Below, one piece after another: positions 59,386 to 64,000 of a stretch of 64,000 nt of DNA. Origin of the DNA: Cladocopium goreaui (Eukaryota; Sar; Dinophyceae; Suessiales; Symbiodiniaceae); assembly GCA_947184155.2 (NCBI GenBank), contig CAMXCT020001093.1, positions 81,040 through 145,039 of the forward strand. The letters are read 5' to 3'. Position 1 is the first letter of the stretch. Each line of letters begins with the position of its first letter. The position numbers and the translations under genes were made by a program. The notes under the pieces are model-generated. The model made no database searches and was not told where the DNA came from. It saw nothing but the letters and a program-made list of their open reading frames with translations.

Positions 59386-60654
59386 TAACATGCATAATTA
59401 ATCATAATTATGTATAATTCATTGATTTTATGATGTAGACAATTGTAATCATATATTATTTAATTGAATCCAACCATATTTACTGGGGATACGATTATAA
59501 GCGATAACTGTGGATATATCACAGGGATATAATGTAACATATACCATATACCAATTAAATTCATAAGTTGATGACCATATTATGAACGGGAAAAATCGAT
59601 AACAGTTTTTCATGGGGATAAAATTGCTTCATGATTTATGTCATGTATGATTGGTATGAATAATATGCATATAACATCATATAACATCCACTGGTAAATG
59701 CAACCGGGAATAGTTATTGTATATAATTGGTATACACTATGTTTCTCATTGTGCAACAAAAATGCTGGGGGTCTAATATCATGCCAAAATTGGGGCATAC
59801 CCAAATAACAATTATAGTATATACTGGGAAATTTGATGATCAACGGATGTTAGAGTACACCAGTTTCAGGCCAACCATTTTTTTCATCCAACGTAGTATG
59901 AACAAATGTCATGGGGATAGAATGAACAATTCTTCGGGGGATTGCATCGAATCTACTGGACTTACTGGACACTTGGGAGATACAATTTAATATATGTTCT
60001 GATATCATGTTTCTCGTTGTATAAATTTGGGTATGATGGTCTGAAAAAATGTGTTTCATCATCTAGAATCATAGGGATATACAGTCTACTTGGGGATTGA
60101 ATCGTCTAAAATTGAAAATATATATCCAATGAACTGATTTTTTTTATCATTAATGGTGCCCAACAAACCTAAGACATTTTGCAACTAGACACATCTGATT
60201 GGTGGTTTGGGGAATGTTTATTTGCAACCAGAGAAATGGGATGATGATCCCCAACGATCAGTTTTTGGGAGGAAACTGCTAAGCAGTTGATTTCGGATGA
60301 TTTTTGAGGGAAACCACCAAAACACAAAACAAGGAATTGCTTGACTTGATGAAAGGTCTTTGATTACTACAGATCCAACAGCAGTACCAACCAGTCCTCA
60401 TTTGTCACTGGTGATCCAATGTCTGCGGGTGAAATCTCAACTGTTTACCGCGCCGCGCAGCGGAACAGCGCAGCGGAACCAAGACCCTGACCTTGTTTCC
60501 GTATATCCAGCCGGAACAGCAGGACTTCGTTCCTTGGACTCATGTAACAAGGGGGTTTCTTGGAATGGGAGATCCCCAAGTCACCATGGTTGTCATGGTC
60601 GAATGACTTGAGTGATTTGGGGGTACCGCGATTTTAGGAAACCTCCATTTTTTA

Positions 60655-60834
60655 GATCCCCATTTTTAATAGGTAAATCATCTGTAAATGGGCCATTTTC
60701 CATAACTATGTTAGTTTGCTGGAGGGTTTGTGATATGATACACCCTCTGGCAATCAAACGTGGCAATGGAAAACCCTCTATAAATGGAGGTTTGAATGGG
60801 ACATTCCACTACTATGTTTGATTGCAGGAGGGTA
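60655..60834. mobile_element. Adjacent family A fragment and family B element
   Basis: 60655-60727 has a family A right half (CCATTTTCCATAACTATGTT then GGAGGGTTT). 60742-60834 is a full family B hairpin (ACCCTCTGGCAATCAAACGT with CTATGTTTGATTGCAGGAGG). The tandem placement suggests a preferred insertion context. Confidence 0.7.
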
Positions 60835-61346
60835 CATAGGCTGCAGTAAAAATTGGTTTTTGAAAGAGTAAAGACCATTTTGTACCCACTTCATAGAGCT
60901 TTCAATATATAACATACACCATGATACACCAAGTATATTTAATATATTTATCAATCCGATAATTGTGTTTCAAATAGATTGAAGAAAATAGATTGATTCA
61001 GGGGAGTCTTTGAGAGATACTAGTTGGGTTATCCCCAACCCACAATGCCAGAGGATATTATCAGCTACTGGTGATTGGGAATGTGGGTTGGGACATAACT
61101 GAAAATATGGCTGGTGCTTTGAGGAAAAAGCGTAGGCGTGTTAGTTGTTAGATGTATTGAGATTTACAAATTAGTGTGCAGCCTTTGTCCACACATATAT
61201 CATTATATCTACGTATGTATACACTATACATATAGTATTTACATAACTATACATATGTAAAACTTGAATGCTACAATAGATGTACTCAAGTATTCGTTAT
61301 TGCTTTGGTTCACGTCTTGGTTTTCGAACGTTTCTTTGTTCACCAG

Positions 61347-61500
61347 GGGATGGTCATACCAGGTTCAATGGCATCCCCATGGTATCCCTAGGCCTTGGAC
61401 ATGTCGATCCCGGAAGATCGCATCGCTGCAAGCCTCGTGGCCGGGGGGTCCTGACCAGTCGGGATTCTCACCCTATGAACCAGTGAAACTAGCAATATAG
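61347..61500 (+). CDS. GC-rich exon-like island with stops at its end
   Basis: Acceptor TTTGTTCACCAG. Two frames end at stops close together: DGHTRFNGIPMVSLGLGHVD...MNQ (TGA 61484-61486) and KIASLQASWPGGPDQSGFSP...KLAI (TAG 61498-61500). A terminal exon is possible. Frame unresolved. Confidence 0.35.
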
Positions 61501-61881
61501 TAGTAATAATTAAAACCAAATAATGCTACTAATATTTATTCAAAAAATAATGATTATAATTCGGTTAATAATGATATAGGTGGTTAATACTGATATATCC
61601 AGTAATGGATATAATAATAATTGTGGTTAATAATCGTTAATCACTGGTATAAAACTAATTAATAATAATAGATGAAACATGGAGAACTGGAATAATGTAG
61701 GATTCACCCAATGCCAGAACCATCCCCAAATCATCACCAGGTATAAATGGGTTTATAAAATCCATCCCCAATTGGGAGTTGTGGATGGCACTAGGTTGGC
61801 CACATCAACTAGTTCAATATATCATATCTACATACCCTCAAGATCGAGGTGTCTAGAATCCCCCCCTTTTTTTTGCCGTTG

Positions 61882-61920
61882 AGGGTTCTAAAATCATCAT
61901 CACTATGATTTTAGAACCCT
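61882..61920. other. Perfect 16 bp hairpin AGGGTTCTAAAATCAT
   Basis: AGGGTTCTAAAATCAT, a 7-base loop, then ATGATTTTAGAACCCT. Related words (GGGGTTCTAATTTG, GGGGTCCTAATTTG) recur at 63260-63360. Confidence 0.8.
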
Positions 61921-62140
61921 GAAAGGCTATCAAAGTAGAACCCTGAAATTTTGGATATATGAGCCTTGTTGTGGTATAAATTGATTCCAACAGACCACAA
62001 GAAAAGGTCATTGATTTGGAGTGCAGAAAAAGGAACCAAGTCGTGATGAGGTACTATCTGTACAAAGGTGCAAAACATGTTTGGAATTAGCATCCCTGGT
62101 TTTGGTCGATCAAGATTTCCATTTTCAAAACCAGGTGATT

Positions 62141-62841
62141 TCAATGTCGCTTGGTTTGAAATTTCTGAAAAAAGGAGGTAAAACGGTCTCGAGCAGCAGC
62201 GATGTGCAATGTTAAACAACGTATTGAATTATATCCGGCAACATCCGCAATTGAAAAAACACGAGCTTCACCATTACCTCCAATCTCCCACACAATGCCA
62301 ATTTTGTTTGGAAAGTACAAATGCCAGGTCAAGTTGTGATGAGCAACCTGCAGTGATGCGCATCCTTCTTTCCACCCAAAACCTCCATTCTTTAGATACC
62401 AACACTTTGGTTCAACCAAGCCGGTTGGAAAGAAGGACGCGGGTCTATAATCATCTTCCCCAGGTCAGTGCGTGTCAAGTGCTTTTTAAGCCCAAAGGCA
62501 ACCATTCTAGTTAGCCATCCTTTGGCATCCCTTCTACATTCTACATCCTTCTGCACATTCTTTAGGTACCAACACTTTTGGTTCAACCAAACCGTTTGGA
62601 AAGAAGGACGCGGGTCTATAATCATCTTCCCCAGGTCGGTGCGTGTCAAGTGCTTTTTAAGCCCAAAGGCACCCATTCTAGACCTTAGGTGCTGACTGAT
62701 GGCCAGCTGTATCCCAAATTTTGCAATTTTTCTCACATCGCTTCTGCATTCTACATCCGTCTGCAGCGCATTTGATAGAGAACTGTCGGAGCACAAAGAA
62801 GGGGGAGAGACTGATGGCCCAGGAAGTTTTGAGACTGGTCA
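62141..62841 (-). pseudogene. Minus-strand ORF with 57-residue tandem repeats, one frameshift
   Basis: Read on the minus strand, a frame open from about 62841 contains two near-identical copies of VAFGLKKHLTRTDLGKMII and DPRPSFQ(T/P)(V/A)WLNQ(K)CWYLKN. The period is 171 bp (57 codons), so the repeat is in frame. At 62404 one T is missing relative to the other copy (CACTTTGG against CACTTTTGG). Allowing for it, the frame continues GGFGWKEGCASLQVAHHN...FQKFQTKRH to a stop at 62141. A third diverged repeat start (DVECRSDVRK) lies upstream. AT-rich codon use is unlike the GC-rich islands elsewhere. No known domain. It may be a decayed gene, an element ORF, or intact apart from a sequencing error. 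Confidence 0.5.
62387..62695. repeat. 171 bp tandem duplication
   Basis: About 110 bp starting at AACACTTTGGTTCAACCAA (62401) recurs at 62572 with few changes, separated by CATCCTTTGGCATCCCTTC sequence. High identity implies recent duplication. Confidence 0.9.
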
Positions 62842-62929
62842 TGGGCAAGGCAATCTTGCCTTCAATGCGATAGTCTTGCCAGACTGTATTGCGGTAAAAT
62901 ATGTTTTAAAAGGAAGGTGATTTCAAAAG

Positions 62930-63258
62930 ATGACTGGACGACGCAGTCTTTGTGGGGGGAAAGAGGGTCAAAAGGTTGCAATCGATTTTTGCATCCATCC
63001 CGACGTTGCTCTAAAGAAAGGTGCTGCTTATATTTTCGGAAAAGGTGGGCCTGACTCAGCCTTAAACAAATCTTTCAAAAACAGAAAAATCCAAAACATT
63101 TTGATGACCTGAACCGCGCAATGCGTACGGGAGGACAAAAACTGTGTGCAAATGAAATGCAAATTTTAACAAGGAGATTCCCAAAAAACAACGTTTCAAT
63201 TTTCCATGATTTTATGGCTTGCAGGAACAGGATTTTGGAACCCCACCATGCGTAGACT
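62930..63258 (+). pseudogene. AT-rich frameshifted ORF, unknown
   Basis: One frame reads KVAIDFCIHPDVALKKGAAY then IFGKGGPDSALNKSFK. At about 63060-63080 a second frame takes over: KQIFQKQKNPKHFDDLNRAM, RTGGQKLCANEMQILTRRF and NVSIFHDFMACRNRILEPHH, to a stop at about 63258. Two adjoining open frames with protein-like, lysine-rich content suggest one decayed gene or one small intron. Family unknown. Codon use resembles the minus-strand ORF next to it. Confidence 0.35.
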
Positions 63259-63763
63259 TTGGGGTTCTAATTTGCTCTCCGTTGAGGGATGTTAAAAGCC
63301 TTGGGTTTTTTGAAAGGATACCATTCTAGAACCCAGATTTGGGGTCCTAATTTGTCGGACAACGGGGTTTGTTTGATCTTGAGGGTATGTATCTACCAAA
63401 AGTCCTATCCCACTTATTGGAATTAGGTTTGCCAACTTATATAGCTATCGAACGGGGGCACCATCTTCTAAGTTGTTCTTGTACTGGCGTTACCTTGGAT
63501 GTGCGTTTTTTTTGTTTTTTCTGGGGTTCTCTGTCGCCCTCTGAGTTTGCTTGGTCATCACCTGAAATTGGCTTCAGCATATTCAGTACAGTTTTCCTCA
63601 AATTGTTCTATTTGGAGGTTTCCTAAAATAGGGGTACCCCAGTTATCATCCATTTTAGTGGTTTTTCCCTTATAAACAATCCAGCTATTGGGGCACCCCC
63701 ACGACCATGGAAGCCTTCATTTTTTTGTGAATGTCTCAAGGATCAGCCTGGGGAACATTTCAG

Positions 63764-63850
63764 GTGGCCCAGGTCGTTACACGTTACATCGAAGTCCGAG
63801 GTGCGCCTCAACATGAAAGAGACCAAGAGGAACAATATCCGTAACCCGAG
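63764..63850 (+). CDS. Exon with good splice sites, 87 nt
   Basis: Acceptor AACATTTCAG, donor CCGAG|GTGAGC. One base, then WPRSLHVTSKSEVRLNMKET and KRNNIRNP, phase 2 at both ends (length divisible by three). Basic, helix-like end. No family recognised. It is the last exon-like island before the window edge. Confidence 0.5.
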
Positions 63851-64000
63851 GTGAGCAACTGAGTTGTTGCGAGTTGTGAATGACGGTAGGTTCCCCACAA
63901 TGACGGGAGGACAACATAGGAAAAATCATGTATATATATATATAGATAAAAATAAATAGATATGTTGGTATAATTTATTGGGTCGTTAATAGTGATGATA

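Overview
This is a eukaryotic nuclear window. It has no prokaryotic operons or ribosome-binding sites and no long intact gene. Short GC-rich stretches bounded by AG acceptors and GT (sometimes GC) donors lie scattered in AT-rich, repeat-laden DNA. A dinoflagellate is my best inference: tiny GC-rich exons in large introns, apparent GC donors, TTTAGGG-type motifs, many short inverted-repeat (introner/MITE-like) elements and extreme tandem-repeat load. No spliced-leader or other single marker proves it, and another repeat-rich protist remains possible.

Layout. 1-1816: GC-rich satellite of about 200 bp units. 1817-2637: spacer with a strong hairpin. About 2638-10888: AT-rich 43-54 bp satellite with distinct sub-arrays. 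10909-11028: an exon-like island. 12394-13165: GGAACCCTG minisatellite. 13166-13960: composite array mixing CCCTAAA with GCGCGC blocks. 14262-14640: small tandem repeats. About 14810-16890: a 2 kb foldback-like element with inverted arms around an internal array. 16930-33718: a chain of plus-strand exon-like islands, several encoding leucine-rich repeats (LRRs). About 34595-35640: 5'-truncated non-LTR retrotransposon 3' end with a CCHC finger and restriction-like endonuclease motifs. 38300-52400: more exon-like islands. 52430-55830: long trinucleotide arrays and a large GC/TCAGAAAC tandem duplication. 56250-63850: further exon-like islands, a minus-strand repeat-protein ORF and a plus-strand frameshifted ORF.

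The most informative result is in 20055-28447. Splicing adjacent islands at the predicted sites keeps intron phase across several junctions and rebuilds LRRs with about 28-29 residue spacing (ribonuclease-inhibitor/NLR style). One plus-strand gene with very small exons and introns of 0.5-2 kb is therefore likely. Its introns hold at least five families of short terminal-inverted-repeat elements that also recur elsewhere in the window. Whether the islands outside this core belong to the same gene cannot be settled from sequence alone.
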